Assembly: GCA_027484725.1 (NCBI GenBank)
Contig: JAIXSK010000018.1
Location: forward strand, 62,001-126,000
DNA length: 64,000 nt
DNA from: Flavobacterium sp.
Lineage (GTDB): Bacteria; Bacteroidota; Bacteroidia; Flavobacteriales; Flavobacteriaceae
Direction of reading: 5' to 3'
The notes beneath the pieces are model-generated. The model had not been told where the DNA came from, searched no databases, and saw nothing but the letters and a program-made list of their open reading frames with translations. This document shows, in pieces, positions 17,894 to 27,251 of this stretch. Both the position numbers and the translations under genes were made by a program. Positions within the stretch are counted from its first letter, which is position 1; each line of letters starts with the position of its first letter.

Positions 17894-20287
17894 ATGCGTC
17901 TATTTTCTTTTTTTATCTTGTTTTTTACCTGTTTGATTTTTCAGATTTCATTCGGACAAAAGAAAACTTTGCATGCATTAGCTTCAGGTGAAATAACCGT
18001 TGACGGTAAATTTGACGAACCTATTTGGGAGTTTGCTCCGGTTGCCACCAACTTTGTCATGTTTTCACCTGACAACGGAAAACCCGAAAATCCCGCCCGA
18101 AAATCAGAGGTTCAAGTGGCTTATAATGACGATGCTGTATTCATTGCAGCCAAACTGTATGACGATGAGCCGGGCAAAATCCTTCATGAAATTACAGCTC
18201 GAGACAACTTCGGAACGGCTGAACATTTTGGCGTTTTTATCAACGGGCTCAACGACAGCCAGCACGATTTTAGGTTTTTTGTCAGTGCAGCCGGTGTTCA
18301 AATGGATTGTTTGTTTACCAACCAAGACGGCGAAGATTTTACTTGGGACGCTATTTGGGCCAGTAAAGCGGTATTGACAGATTATGGTTGGGCAGTTGAA
18401 ATGAAAATTCCCTATGCCGCTTTGCGCTTTACCAAAAATGAAAAACAAACTTGGGGCATCAATTTTTATCGCGAAGTTCGCCGTTTTAGACAATTGTATA
18501 CTTGGAACTTCATCGATGCCAAAATTGACAATGAAAGCGCTCAATCCGGCATTTTAGAAGGCATTGACAACATCAAAACACCTACGCGTTTGTTCTTGAT
18601 TCCGTATACTTCTTATTATGTAAACACCAATGCCCAACAAAAAGTAGCCGGTGATTTGCGGGGCGGATTAGACATTAAATACGGCATCAGCAACGCTTTT
18701 ACACTTGATGCGATTTTGGTACCCGATTTTGGTCAAACCAAATTTGACAATGTCGAGTTGTATTTGGGTCCGTTTGAACAACAATTCACAGAAAATCGAC
18801 CTTTTTTTACCGAAGGTACTGATTTGTTCAGCAAAGGCAATTTGGTCTACACACGGCGCATTGGCCAAACACCTTATATTCCCACCGCAAGCAATGAAGT
18901 GATACAAGATAAACCCACTTCTATCAAACTTATCAATGCACTCAAAGTATCAGGCAGAACCAAAGAAGGACTGGGTATTGGCGTACTCAATGCCGTTACC
19001 GAAAACACCAGCGTTACGCTCCGCGACACCTTAAATGGAATGCGCCGAAACATCACCGTTGCTCCGGCCACCAATTACAATATATTGGTGCTTGACCAGC
19101 GTTTTCGAAAGAATTCATCGGTTTCATTGGTCAACACCAACGTCACGCGCAACGGCAGTTACCGCGATGCCAATGTTTCGGCTTTGGTTTTTGATTTAAA
19201 CACCAAAGAAAACACCTATAAACTCAACGGAGATTTTAAATACAGCTATCTAAGTGCTTTTGGAGATAAGGCCACCGGAATCAATACTTCAATGAGTTTG
19301 TCGGAAACCAGCGGAAAATTCAGGTATTATGTAGGCGGGCAATATGTTTCAAAAGACTATGACAACAATGATTTGGGGCTTACATTTCAAACACATTACC
19401 ACTCAGTAAACGGCGGTGCGAGTTACAGAATTCTCAATCCAACCCAAAAATTCAATTCATTATCTATCTTTCTGGATGCCTATTCAGAATTTGAAAACTA
19501 TACGGGCAGATTACAAACCGGCCGCGTAAACTTAAGTTTTAACTCTACCGACAAAAAGAATGATTATTACGGCTGGGGACTCAGACTTCGACCACTCGAA
19601 ACGTATGATTTCTACGAATCAAACACTTATGACTATCAATATTTTACGATTCCCAAAAACATGGATATTTGGGTTTATCTTTCAACTAACTACAACCGAA
19701 AATTTGCCCTAGACTTCAACCCGAGCGTTACTTTTTTTGACGAAAAAAACCGCATCACTTATGGTTTTACACTCAGTCCGCGCTACCGAGTCAACAATCA
19801 TTTTACGATGATTTACACCTTTGACTTTACCCATCAAGAAAACAATACCGGCAATGCCGATTTTGATGATCCAAACACCATTTTTGCCCGCCGTTACCGC
19901 CGAAATTACACTAATAGTTTGCAGTGCAAATACGCCCTCAACAACAAAATGACCCTCAACTTATCAGCGCGTCATTATTGGGCACAGGTCAACAACCAAG
20001 CATATTTAACGCTGCAACCCAATGGCTCATTGACCCCGAATCCGGCATATACCTTCAACAAAGATCAAAACCTCAACCTTTGGAACGCTGATTTATCTTA
20101 TTCGTGGTGGTTTGCTCCGGGCAGTCAACTCACGCTTTTGTACCGAAACAATGCCACTGGTTTCAATCGGCTGCTTGAGAACAGTTTTGGACGTAACTTG
20201 TCGCAATCTGTCAACCACGAAGCGCTCAACCACATTTTTTCCATCAGCCTTCGCTACTTTATTGATTACAACCAACTCAGACGCTGA
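17894..20287 (+). CDS. CBM9-like/DUF5916 outer-membrane protein
   Basis: 797 residues with signal peptide ending SFGQ. Residues about 30-210 match the carbohydrate-binding-module-9-like domain (ITVDGKFDEPIWEFAPVATNF, DDAVFIAAKLYD, WAVEMKIPYAALRF). The rest is DUF5916, ending in alternating strands rich in Tyr and Asn that look like an outer-membrane beta-barrel (HIFSISLRYFIDYNQLRR at the end). The family is common in Bacteroidota, without a known substrate; sugar binding is only suggested by the N-terminal fold. It lies alone between the L,D-transpeptidase-like gene and gpmI, 105 bases before gpmI. Confidence 0.85.
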   Translation: MRLFSFFILFFTCLIFQISFGQKKTLHALASGEITVDGKFDEPIWEFAPVATNFVMFSPDNGKPENPARKSEVQVAYNDDAVFIAAKLYDDEPGKILHEITARDNFGTAEHFGVFINGLNDSQHDFRFFVSAAGVQMDCLFTNQDGEDFTWDAIWASKAVLTDYGWAVEMKIPYAALRFTKNEKQTWGINFYREVRRFRQLYTWNFIDAKIDNESAQSGILEGIDNIKTPTRLFLIPYTSYYVNTNAQQKVAGDLRGGLDIKYGISNAFTLDAILVPDFGQTKFDNVELYLGPFEQQFTENRPFFTEGTDLFSKGNLVYTRRIGQTPYIPTASNEVIQDKPTSIKLINALKVSGRTKEGLGIGVLNAVTENTSVTLRDTLNGMRRNITVAPATNYNILVLDQRFRKNSSVSLVNTNVTRNGSYRDANVSALVFDLNTKENTYKLNGDFKYSYLSAFGDKATGINTSMSLSETSGKFRYYVGGQYVSKDYDNNDLGLTFQTHYHSVNGGASYRILNPTQKFNSLSIFLDAYSEFENYTGRLQTGRVNLSFNSTDKKNDYYGWGLRLRPLETYDFYESNTYDYQYFTIPKNMDIWVYLSTNYNRKFALDFNPSVTFFDEKNRITYGFTLSPRYRVNNHFTMIYTFDFTHQENNTGNADFDDPNTIFARRYRRNYTNSLQCKYALNNKMTLNLSARHYWAQVNNQAYLTLQPNGSLTPNPAYTFNKDQNLNLWNADLSYSWWFAPGSQLTLLYRNNATGFNRLLENSFGRNLSQSVNHEALNHIFSISLRYFIDYNQLRR

Positions 20288-20296
20288 TTTTATTTT

Positions 20297-20304
20297 TACT
20301 TTTG
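20297..20304 (+). promoter_or_regulatory. -7 box upstream of gpmI
   Basis: TACTTTTG immediately before a copy of the structured element. A transcript starting here would carry the whole element in its 5' leader. Confidence 0.6.
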
Positions 20305-20305
20305 C

Positions 20306-20377
20306 AGCTATTCCTGCTGTTGGCTTTATCTTGGTCGGCGAACCCCGCCAACCAAGGATATCGCCGCCATCAGGGCT
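20306..20377 (-). repeat. Dispersed structured intergenic element, copy C, in the gpmI leader
   Basis: Minus strand begins AGCCCTGATGGCGGCG and ends CAGCAGGAATAGCT. Closing pairs are AGC/GCT and CCTG/CAGG. The hairpin on the minus strand, CTTGGTTGGCG/CGCCGACCAAG, contains one T-G wobble; the plus-strand version would have a C-A mismatch, which favours the minus strand as the functional RNA strand. Relative to gpmI it is therefore inverted. Confidence 0.8.
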
Positions 20378-20392
20378 GTAATCCGCAACTCC

Positions 20393-21910
20393 ATGAATAA
20401 AAAAGTTATTTTAATGATCCTCGATGGTTGGGGAAAATCGCCCGACCCCAAAGTCTCAGCTATTGATCAAGCACAGGTTCCGTTCATCAACAGCCTGTAT
20501 CAAAAATATCCCAGCGCGCAACTGCGCACCGATGGTCTCAACGTAGGTCTGCCCGAAGGACAAATGGGCAACTCTGAAGTAGGCCACATGAACCTGGGCG
20601 CCGGACGCATTGTTTATCAAGATTTGGCCAAAATCAACTTGGCCGTTCAAAACAAAACCCTGAGCCAAGAACAAGCGCTCATCAATGCATTTGAATACGC
20701 CAAAACGCAAGGCAAAAAAGTGCATTTTTTAGGTTTGGTATCCAATGGCGGAGTGCATTCACATATGACGCATTTGTACGGCTTGCTTGATGCCGCTTCA
20801 GAATATGGCCTGGACCAAGTATTCATTCACGCTTTTACCGATGGCCGTGATGTTGACCCAAAATCAGCCGAAAAAGATTTGGCCGAACTGGAAGCGTATA
20901 CCCAAAAATCGCACGCTCAAATTGCTTCGGTTATTGGTCGTTATTACGCCATGGATCGCGACAAACGCTGGGAACGCGTGAAGCTTGCCTATGATTTAGT
21001 CGTGAATGCGCAAGGCGAAAAAACCCAAAACCTCATCAGCAGCATGCAACAAAGTTATGCAGCTGGTGTTACCGATGAATTCATCAAACCTTTGGTTCTA
21101 ACCAATACTTCCGGACAACCAAGAGCGGTCATTGAAGAAAACGATGTGGTGATTTTCTTTAACTTCCGTACCGACAGAGGGCGCGAGCTTACCGAAGTTT
21201 TATCGCAAACCGACATGCACGAACTCAACATGCACAAGCTCCATTTGTATTATGTCACCATGACCAATTATGATGAAACCTATCAGAATGTGCATGTGAT
21301 TTACGACAAAGACAACATCACCGAAACCTTGGGCGAAGTCATAGAAAAAGCAGGCAAAAAACAAATCCGCATTGCTGAAACCGAAAAATATCCGCATGTG
21401 ACGTTTTTCTTTTCGGGCGGCAGAGAATTGCCTTTTGAAGGCGAAACCCGCATTCTGAAAAATTCACCCAAAGTAGCCACCTATGATTTAAAACCTGAAA
21501 TGAGCGCTTATGAACTGGCCGATGCTTTGGTGCCCGAACTCCAAAAAAGAGAAGCCGATTTTGTGTGCTTAAACTTTGCCAATGGCGATATGGTCGGACA
21601 CACCGGTGTGATGCAAGCTGCCATCAAAGCCTGTGAGGCAGTAGATGCTTGTGTACAAAAAGTCATTACCGCAGCGCTTGAAAACGGTTATACTACAATA
21701 GTCATTGCCGACCACGGCAACTGCGAAACCATGATCAATCCTGACGGAAGCCCCAACACGGCACACACCACCAATCCGGTGCCGATTATTGTGGTTGACC
21801 CTGAAATCAAAGCCGTAAGAGATGGAATTCTGGGCGATATTGCACCCACTATTTTGCATTTAATGGGTATTGAAAAACCCAAAGTCATGACCCAATCGTC
21901 CTTGGTTTAA
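20393..21910 (+). CDS. gpmI: 2,3-bisphosphoglycerate-independent phosphoglycerate mutase
   Basis: Interconverts 3- and 2-phosphoglycerate in glycolysis and gluconeogenesis; a two-Mn enzyme of the alkaline phosphatase superfamily. 505 residues, normal length. The first metal ligand motif ILDGWG (residues 9-14), catalytic Ser61 in GNSEVGHMNLGAGR, HAFTDGRDVDPKSA, GRYYAMDRDKRWERV, FNFRTDRGRELT, TEKYPHVTFFFSGG, NFANGDMVGHTG and VIADHGNCE are all present. The start at 20393 gives MNKKVILMILDGWG. Its leader contains structured element copy C. Confidence 0.97.
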   Translation: MNKKVILMILDGWGKSPDPKVSAIDQAQVPFINSLYQKYPSAQLRTDGLNVGLPEGQMGNSEVGHMNLGAGRIVYQDLAKINLAVQNKTLSQEQALINAFEYAKTQGKKVHFLGLVSNGGVHSHMTHLYGLLDAASEYGLDQVFIHAFTDGRDVDPKSAEKDLAELEAYTQKSHAQIASVIGRYYAMDRDKRWERVKLAYDLVVNAQGEKTQNLISSMQQSYAAGVTDEFIKPLVLTNTSGQPRAVIEENDVVIFFNFRTDRGRELTEVLSQTDMHELNMHKLHLYYVTMTNYDETYQNVHVIYDKDNITETLGEVIEKAGKKQIRIAETEKYPHVTFFFSGGRELPFEGETRILKNSPKVATYDLKPEMSAYELADALVPELQKREADFVCLNFANGDMVGHTGVMQAAIKACEAVDACVQKVITAALENGYTTIVIADHGNCETMINPDGSPNTAHTTNPVPIIVVDPEIKAVRDGILGDIAPTILHLMGIEKPKVMTQSSLV

Positions 21911-21933
21911 AACATACATTCCCCAAAAAAATA

Positions 21934-21964
21934 GAGAGGCACATATTTATGGCCTCTTTTTTTT
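21934..21964 (+). terminator. Intrinsic terminator after gpmI
   Basis: AGAGGC/GCCTCT stem with an 11-base loop followed by eight T. Confidence 0.8.
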
Positions 21965-22005
21965 ATAATTAAAAGTTAAATTTTCATATTTAAAAGTATT
22001 ACTAT

Positions 22006-22013
22006 TAACTTTG
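22006..22013 (+). promoter_or_regulatory. -7 box of the TetR-ABC-HlyD-TolC operon
   Basis: TAACTTTG followed by CGG, 26 bases before the regulator ATG. It would drive all four genes. Confidence 0.65.
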
Positions 22014-22039
22014 CGGTACATTATTTCAAAATAATAAAA

Positions 22040-22708
22040 ATGGAATATTTGCCACAAGTGGTCATATCGGTTCATCCTAAACTCTATGTTAAGAATCCCG
22101 AAACCTCTGAACTCGGAAGAAAAATCATTCAACAAAGTATTTTACTGATTGACGAAATTGGTTTTGAAGCCTTTACATTTAAAAAACTCGGAGAACGCAT
22201 CGGTTCTAATGAAAGTTCATTGTATCGGTACTTTGAAAACAAGCACAAACTATTGCTTTACCTTACCTCTTGGTATTGGGGCTGGATGGAATACAGATTG
22301 GTATTTGAAACCAACAATATTTCAGATGTACAAAAAAAGCTACTCAAAGCCATTGAAATTGTTGCTGAAAAAACAACTGATGACGCAGCTACAGAGCACA
22401 TCAATGAAGCGGTTCTGAACAACATCATCATCATAGAATTCACCAAAACACTCTTAACCAAAGAAGTTGACCATGAAAACCAAGAAGGTTTTTTCATGGT
22501 TTATAAAAAAGTGGTCAACCGATTGGTGCAAATGATTTCAGAGGTCAAACCTGATTATCCGTTTGCCAAAAGTCTGGCCTCGTCCATTATTGAAGGCTCA
22601 TTACACCAACATTTTCTCAAAGAACATCTCAAAACGATTACAGACTGTAACGAACAGCAATCGCCGGCAGATTTCTACAAAAACTTAGTCGAACACATTC
22701 TCAGATAA
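22040..22708 (+). CDS. TetR/AcrR family regulator of the export operon
   Basis: 222 residues. The N-terminal helix-turn-helix is clear (IIQQSILLIDEIGFEAFTFKKLGERIGSNESSLYRYFENKHKLLLYLTSWYW), with TFKKLGERIGSNESSLYRYF as the recognition part. The C-terminal ligand-binding part is unlike named families, as is usual for TetR proteins. It is the first gene of the operon, two bases before the ABC gene, so autoregulation together with the exporter is likely. No clean palindromic operator was found near the promoter. The first 19 residues (VVISVHPKLYV) precede the usual TetR start and may be a variable arm. Confidence 0.88.
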   Translation: MEYLPQVVISVHPKLYVKNPETSELGRKIIQQSILLIDEIGFEAFTFKKLGERIGSNESSLYRYFENKHKLLLYLTSWYWGWMEYRLVFETNNISDVQKKLLKAIEIVAEKTTDDAATEHINEAVLNNIIIIEFTKTLLTKEVDHENQEGFFMVYKKVVNRLVQMISEVKPDYPFAKSLASSIIEGSLHQHFLKEHLKTITDCNEQQSPADFYKNLVEHILR

Positions 22709-22710
22709 CC

Positions 22711-24375
22711 ATGAAATACACTCCTTTTCAACGTTTAACACATTTACTCAAGCTCGATAAAAAAGACATTGTTCAAATTGTCTTTTACGCCATTTTTGCC
22801 GGGCTTATTAGTTTGTCGCTTCCGCTGGGTATTCAGGCCATCATCAACCTGATTCAATCCGGCCGTGTAAGTGCCTCATGGATATTACTCGTACTCATTG
22901 TCGTAGTCGGTGTTGGTTTGGGCGGTATTTTATCCATCATGCAATTGCGCATTACCGAGAATTTACAACAAAAAATATTTGTACGATCATCGTTTGAATT
23001 CAGTTATCGATTGCCCAAAATCAAGTTTGAAGCGCTTTATAATCAATATCCGCCTGAATTGGCCAATCGGTTTTTTGATACTTTGACCATTCAAAAAGGA
23101 ACTTCTAAACTTTTGATTGACTTCTCTTCTGCCCTACTTCAGATTGCTTTTGGCATTGTTTTGCTTTCATTGTATCACCCGTTTTTTATTGTTTTTGGTT
23201 TATTCTTGTTGGTCCTTTTGTACTCTATTTTTAAATTTTCTTATCAATCCGGACTCAGTACAAGTTTAAAAGAATCTAAATTCAAATATAAAGTTGTGAG
23301 CTGGCTGCAAGAAATAGCGCGCAACAACATGAGTTTCAGGCGCCGAGACAACTTTGAATTTGCTCTGGAAAAAAACAATCTTTTGGTAGAAGAATATTTA
23401 GGCTATCGCGAAAAACACTTTAAAATCATCCAGCGTCAATACATTCAGCTCATTGGTTTTAAAGTGCTCATAACAGCATGTTTGCTGCTCATTGGCGGTT
23501 ATTTGGTCATTAGCCAAGAAATGAACATTGGGCAATTTGTCGCGGCTGAAATCATTATTTTATTGGTGATTAATTCGGTTGAAAAAGTCATTCTGGGGCT
23601 TGAAACTTTTTACGACGTATTGACATCGGTTGAGAAAATCGGACAGATTGTAGATTTAGAAACCGAGCAAGGCGAATTCAAACCTGCCGATTATTGCTAC
23701 ACGAACATCATGCTTGAAACTGACCATTTGAGCTACAAATTTCCGGGGAGCACTGATTATGTTTTATCTGAAATTGATTTAAAAATCAATCCGGGTGAAA
23801 AAATTTACTTAGACGGAACCAACGGCTCCGGAAAATCAACCTTGATTCGCATTTTGTCAGGATTAATGCAACCCACTTCAGGTTCCTTTTCAATCAATGA
23901 CGACACCTATCGAAAAGTAGACATCAATCAGTATCGCCTGCACATCGGAACGGTTTTAACGCATGAAATGCCTTTTGAAGGCTCCATCATAGAAAACATC
24001 ACCTTCAACAATCCGCACATCAGCCATGAGCAAATCAAATGGGCGATTGATCAGGTTGATTTGGGCAAATTCATCAAATCGCTTCCCGACGGATTAGACA
24101 CTTATATTCATCCTGAAGGCAGACAACTTTCATCGTCCAATGCACAAAAAATTCTGTTGGCGCGCAGCATTGTCAACCACCCGAAAATATTGTTTTATGA
24201 AGATCCGGTCGATAAAATGGACGATGCTTCGGCAGAAAAGATTATTGACTTTTTAACCAAGCCCGAAAATCCTTGGACTCTTTTGGTTACATCAAAAAAC
24301 CAATATTGGAAACAAAAATGCCAACGCGTCATCAACTTATCTGACGGTAAAATTACACAAGACATTTTAAAATAA
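22711..24375 (+). CDS. ABC exporter-like protein with degenerate ATPase motifs
   Basis: 554 residues: about five to six membrane spans in residues 20-310, then an ATPase domain, the HlyB/MsbA layout. Walker A is intact (GTNGSGKST, near 370). The other catalytic motifs are altered: the Q-loop Gln is Thr (VLTHEMPFEG), the signature LSGGQ reads LSSSN (near 472), Walker B Asp-Glu is swapped to Glu-Asp (ILFYEDPVDKMD, near 496), and the H-loop His is Ser (LLVTSKN, near 526). It lacks an N-terminal peptidase domain. It should bind ATP but may hydrolyse it slowly or not at all. Neighbours HlyD and TolC make a complete tripartite path; no substrate gene is adjacent. Confidence 0.9.
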   Translation: MKYTPFQRLTHLLKLDKKDIVQIVFYAIFAGLISLSLPLGIQAIINLIQSGRVSASWILLVLIVVVGVGLGGILSIMQLRITENLQQKIFVRSSFEFSYRLPKIKFEALYNQYPPELANRFFDTLTIQKGTSKLLIDFSSALLQIAFGIVLLSLYHPFFIVFGLFLLVLLYSIFKFSYQSGLSTSLKESKFKYKVVSWLQEIARNNMSFRRRDNFEFALEKNNLLVEEYLGYREKHFKIIQRQYIQLIGFKVLITACLLLIGGYLVISQEMNIGQFVAAEIIILLVINSVEKVILGLETFYDVLTSVEKIGQIVDLETEQGEFKPADYCYTNIMLETDHLSYKFPGSTDYVLSEIDLKINPGEKIYLDGTNGSGKSTLIRILSGLMQPTSGSFSINDDTYRKVDINQYRLHIGTVLTHEMPFEGSIIENITFNNPHISHEQIKWAIDQVDLGKFIKSLPDGLDTYIHPEGRQLSSSNAQKILLARSIVNHPKILFYEDPVDKMDDASAEKIIDFLTKPENPWTLLVTSKNQYWKQKCQRVINLSDGKITQDILK

Positions 24376-24380
24376 ATACC

Positions 24381-25730
24381 ATGCTTAACTTATCCAAAAC
24401 CAATCCGATTACTGAGAACATTGATCAGTTCAGCACGGTCAAAAACCTAAGCAATAGACCGCATTACAAAATTCTCAACCGCATCATCTTATGGGTTTCG
24501 GCACTGGGATTCGTGATTTTGTTCTTGCCCTGGACACAAAATATTTCGGGTTCAGGCTCAGTCACCACGCTCAAGCCCGATCAACGACCACAAACGGTGC
24601 ACAACGCCATTGCCGGACGTATTGAAAAATGGTATGTTCAAGAAGGCGATTACGTCAAAAAAGGCGACACGATTTTGTTCATCAGTGAGATCAAAGAAGA
24701 TTATTTTGACCCGAATTTGGTAGGCAACACCAAAAGCCAACTCGAAGCCAAATCAAATGCTGCGGTTTCCTACGGCGGAAAAGTAAAAACGCTTGATGTG
24801 CAAATTGCCGCTATTGAAACCGAACGCCGTCTCAAAGAACAACAGGCGCAAAACAAAATCCGTCAAAGTTGGCTCAAAGTCAAAAGCGACAGCATGGATT
24901 TAGAAGCCGTTAAAACGCAACTCAAAATTGCCAATACGCAGTTTAATCGTTCGGTAACGCTCAACAAAGAAGGTTTAAAACCACTGACCGATGTTGAAGA
25001 AAAACGGCTTAAATTACAAGAAGTCGAAGCCAAAATAATCACCCAAGAAAACAAACTTTTGGCCAGTAAAAATGAGCTCATCAATGCCCGTGTTGAAGTG
25101 AACCGCATTGGTGCCGAGTACAACGAAAAAGCTTCAAAAGCGCGCAGCGATCAGTATACGGCACTGAGCAGCCAATTCGATACAGAAGCGCAAGTCAACA
25201 AACTCAAAAATCAATACACCAATTACAAAATCAGAAACGGTTTGTATTATATTACTGCCCCGCAAAACGGCTATGTGAACCGTGCCCTGAAGTCAGGTCT
25301 GGGCGAGACCATCAAAGAAGGAACCGAATTGGTAAGCATTACACCGGCAAAGTACGATATTGCCGTAGAAACCTTTGTGAGCCCTACCGATATTCCGCTG
25401 ATTCACAGAGGCGAAAAAGTACGCGTATGGTTTGATGGTTGGCCCACCATTGTATTTTCGGGTTGGCCCAATATGTCTTATGGAACCTTTGGCGGACAGA
25501 TTGTGGCGGTAGATAAATTCATCAGCCCCAACGGAAAATTTAGAATTCTGATTGCCCCGGACAAAGCTGATCAACCTTGGCCCAAACAAATCAGTATTGG
25601 CTCAGGCGTGCAGATGTTGGCTTTGCTAGACAATGTTCCGGTGTGGTTTGAAATCTGGCGAACACTCAATGGTTTCCCGCCGAATTATTATCAGCCCAAA
25701 GGAGCTTCAAAAACAGATGCCAAAAAATAA
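24381..25730 (+). CDS. HlyD family periplasmic adaptor
   Basis: 449 residues. One membrane span near residues 35-55 (ILWVSALGFVILFLPW), then a lipoyl-like beta domain (HNAIAGRIEKWYVQEGDYVKKGDTILFISE), long coiled-coil helices at about 110-270 (KLQEVEAKIITQENKLLASKNE), the second lipoyl half with ITAPQNGYVNRAL, and a C-terminal beta-barrel. This is the adaptor that links an inner-membrane ABC exporter to an outer-membrane TolC channel. It starts five bases after the ABC gene and ends 13 bases before the TolC gene. The adaptor appears complete, which argues that the operon is active despite the odd ATPase. Confidence 0.92.
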   Translation: MLNLSKTNPITENIDQFSTVKNLSNRPHYKILNRIILWVSALGFVILFLPWTQNISGSGSVTTLKPDQRPQTVHNAIAGRIEKWYVQEGDYVKKGDTILFISEIKEDYFDPNLVGNTKSQLEAKSNAAVSYGGKVKTLDVQIAAIETERRLKEQQAQNKIRQSWLKVKSDSMDLEAVKTQLKIANTQFNRSVTLNKEGLKPLTDVEEKRLKLQEVEAKIITQENKLLASKNELINARVEVNRIGAEYNEKASKARSDQYTALSSQFDTEAQVNKLKNQYTNYKIRNGLYYITAPQNGYVNRALKSGLGETIKEGTELVSITPAKYDIAVETFVSPTDIPLIHRGEKVRVWFDGWPTIVFSGWPNMSYGTFGGQIVAVDKFISPNGKFRILIAPDKADQPWPKQISIGSGVQMLALLDNVPVWFEIWRTLNGFPPNYYQPKGASKTDAKK

Positions 25731-25743
25731 ATCGCTCTAAAAC

Positions 25744-27132
25744 ATGAAAAAAATATTTTTTCTATTACTCGCTTGGCCTATGTGGAGCCAGTTGCCGAAT
25801 CCGAAACAACTGAGCTTTGACGAATATTTGGGCTATGTGAAAAAATTTCATCCGCGCGTAAAAAGTGCCGATTTGAATTTGAGTGATGCCCAAGCGCAGC
25901 TGCTTTTGGCACGCGGTGCTTTTGACCCGAAAATTGAGGTAGATTTCAACAAAAAACAATTTGCCGGAAAAGAATATTACTCGCTCTTAAACAGCAGTTT
26001 TAAAATTCCGACTTGGTATGGCATTGAGGTAAAAGCCGGATTTGACAACTCTGAAGGCATTTATGTAAACCCTGAAAACACCTTGCCCAATCAAGGTTTG
26101 ACCTCATTGGGCGTGACGGTTCCGCTGGGGCAAGGTTTGTGGATCAACCAGCGCATGGCTGATTTGCGCAAAGCCAAAATTCAGATTAATCTGAGCAAAG
26201 CCGAGCAAAAACTTGAAGCCATTGTCGTATTGCACGAGGCGGCTTTGGCTTATTTTAACTGGAAGCGAACCCATGACGAAGTGCAGTTGTATGCCGATTA
26301 CCTCAAAAATGCTCAGGTGCGATTTGCCGGAATCCGAAGCCTGATACAAAACGGCGACAAACCGGCCATTGACAGCATTGAGGCAGGCATAGTGGTGCGC
26401 AACCGAAAACTGAGTCTAACCGATGCCGAACTCAAACAAACCAAAGCAAAATTAGAACTTTCCACCTTTTTGTGGTTTGAAAACAATGTACCCATGGAAT
26501 TGCAAGACGACGTTTTGCCCGAAGAAAATTTGAGTCAAACCATTACTGAGACACTGCACACCAATGAACTGTTGATGGCTGGAACGTCACTGGAGAATCA
26601 CCCAAAAATCAATGCTTTGCAAAGCAAACTCAGCTTGTTGGATGTGGACAGAAAACTCAAAGCCAACAGCCTTTTGCCCAAAGCCAACATAGGGTATCAC
26701 TACTTGTCTGAGCCTAATTATTGGAACAATACTGAGATGAACAACTACAAAATAGGCGTTGATTTTTCGTTTCCGATTTTTTTGCGCAAAGAACGCGGCA
26801 GCCTCAAGTTGGCCAAGATTAAATTACAAGATGCACAAAACGAACTTGATTTGGAGCGCCTGCGCTTGACCAACAAAATCAAAGCACAACAAACCGAAAT
26901 CAGTTCTTTGGAAGTACAGCGAAAACTAACTTCTGAACTTGTGCGCGACAATCAAATCATGCTGCAATCAGAAGAGCGTTTGTTTGGTTTTGGCGAAAGC
27001 TCGGTGTTTTTGCTCAATACCCGTGAGAACAATTTGGTCAGCGCGCGTTTGCAAGCCATTGCACTTGAAAACCGCTATTTTGCCGCTCAAGCTGAGCTGT
27101 TTAAAATTATGGCTCAGCCCGATAAAATCTAG
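25744..27132 (+). CDS. TolC family outer-membrane channel
   Basis: 462 residues with signal peptide MKKIFFLLLAWPMWSQ. Two-fold repeat of helical pairs and strands as in TolC: FHPRVKSADLNLSDAQAQLLLARG opens the first half and NHPKINALQSKLSLLDVDRKLKA the second, with YHYLSEPNYW and VDFSFPIFLRKERG strands between. Last gene of the TetR-ABC-HlyD-TolC operon; forms the exit duct of the exporter. A copy of the structured repeat lies 14 bases past its stop. Substrate is unknown. Confidence 0.92.
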   Translation: MKKIFFLLLAWPMWSQLPNPKQLSFDEYLGYVKKFHPRVKSADLNLSDAQAQLLLARGAFDPKIEVDFNKKQFAGKEYYSLLNSSFKIPTWYGIEVKAGFDNSEGIYVNPENTLPNQGLTSLGVTVPLGQGLWINQRMADLRKAKIQINLSKAEQKLEAIVVLHEAALAYFNWKRTHDEVQLYADYLKNAQVRFAGIRSLIQNGDKPAIDSIEAGIVVRNRKLSLTDAELKQTKAKLELSTFLWFENNVPMELQDDVLPEENLSQTITETLHTNELLMAGTSLENHPKINALQSKLSLLDVDRKLKANSLLPKANIGYHYLSEPNYWNNTEMNNYKIGVDFSFPIFLRKERGSLKLAKIKLQDAQNELDLERLRLTNKIKAQQTEISSLEVQRKLTSELVRDNQIMLQSEERLFGFGESSVFLLNTRENNLVSARLQAIALENRYFAAQAELFKIMAQPDKI

Positions 27133-27145
27133 AAGTTGCCAGCTC

Positions 27146-27218
27146 AATCATTAGCCCCGATGGCAGCGGCGTCCTGGTGCGCTAGCGCCAGACACAGCGC
27201 ACAGCGGGACGAGTGATT
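27146..27218 (+). repeat. Dispersed structured intergenic element, copy D
   Basis: Plus strand reads AGCCCCGATGGCAGCGGCG from 27153. CCCG pairs with CGGG (27205-27208); GTC[C]TGGTGC (27171-27180) pairs with GCGCCAGAC (27185-27193), again with one bulged C and one T-G wobble. The usual AGC/GCT closure is absent, but AATCATT (27146-27152) pairs with AGTGATT (27212-27218) just outside, restoring a closing stem. It lies between two convergent genes, in the 3' tail of the tolC transcript. Confidence 0.8.
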
Positions 27219-27251
27219 CTGATGAAAAATAGGGTTTCGCTTCTGTAAAAA

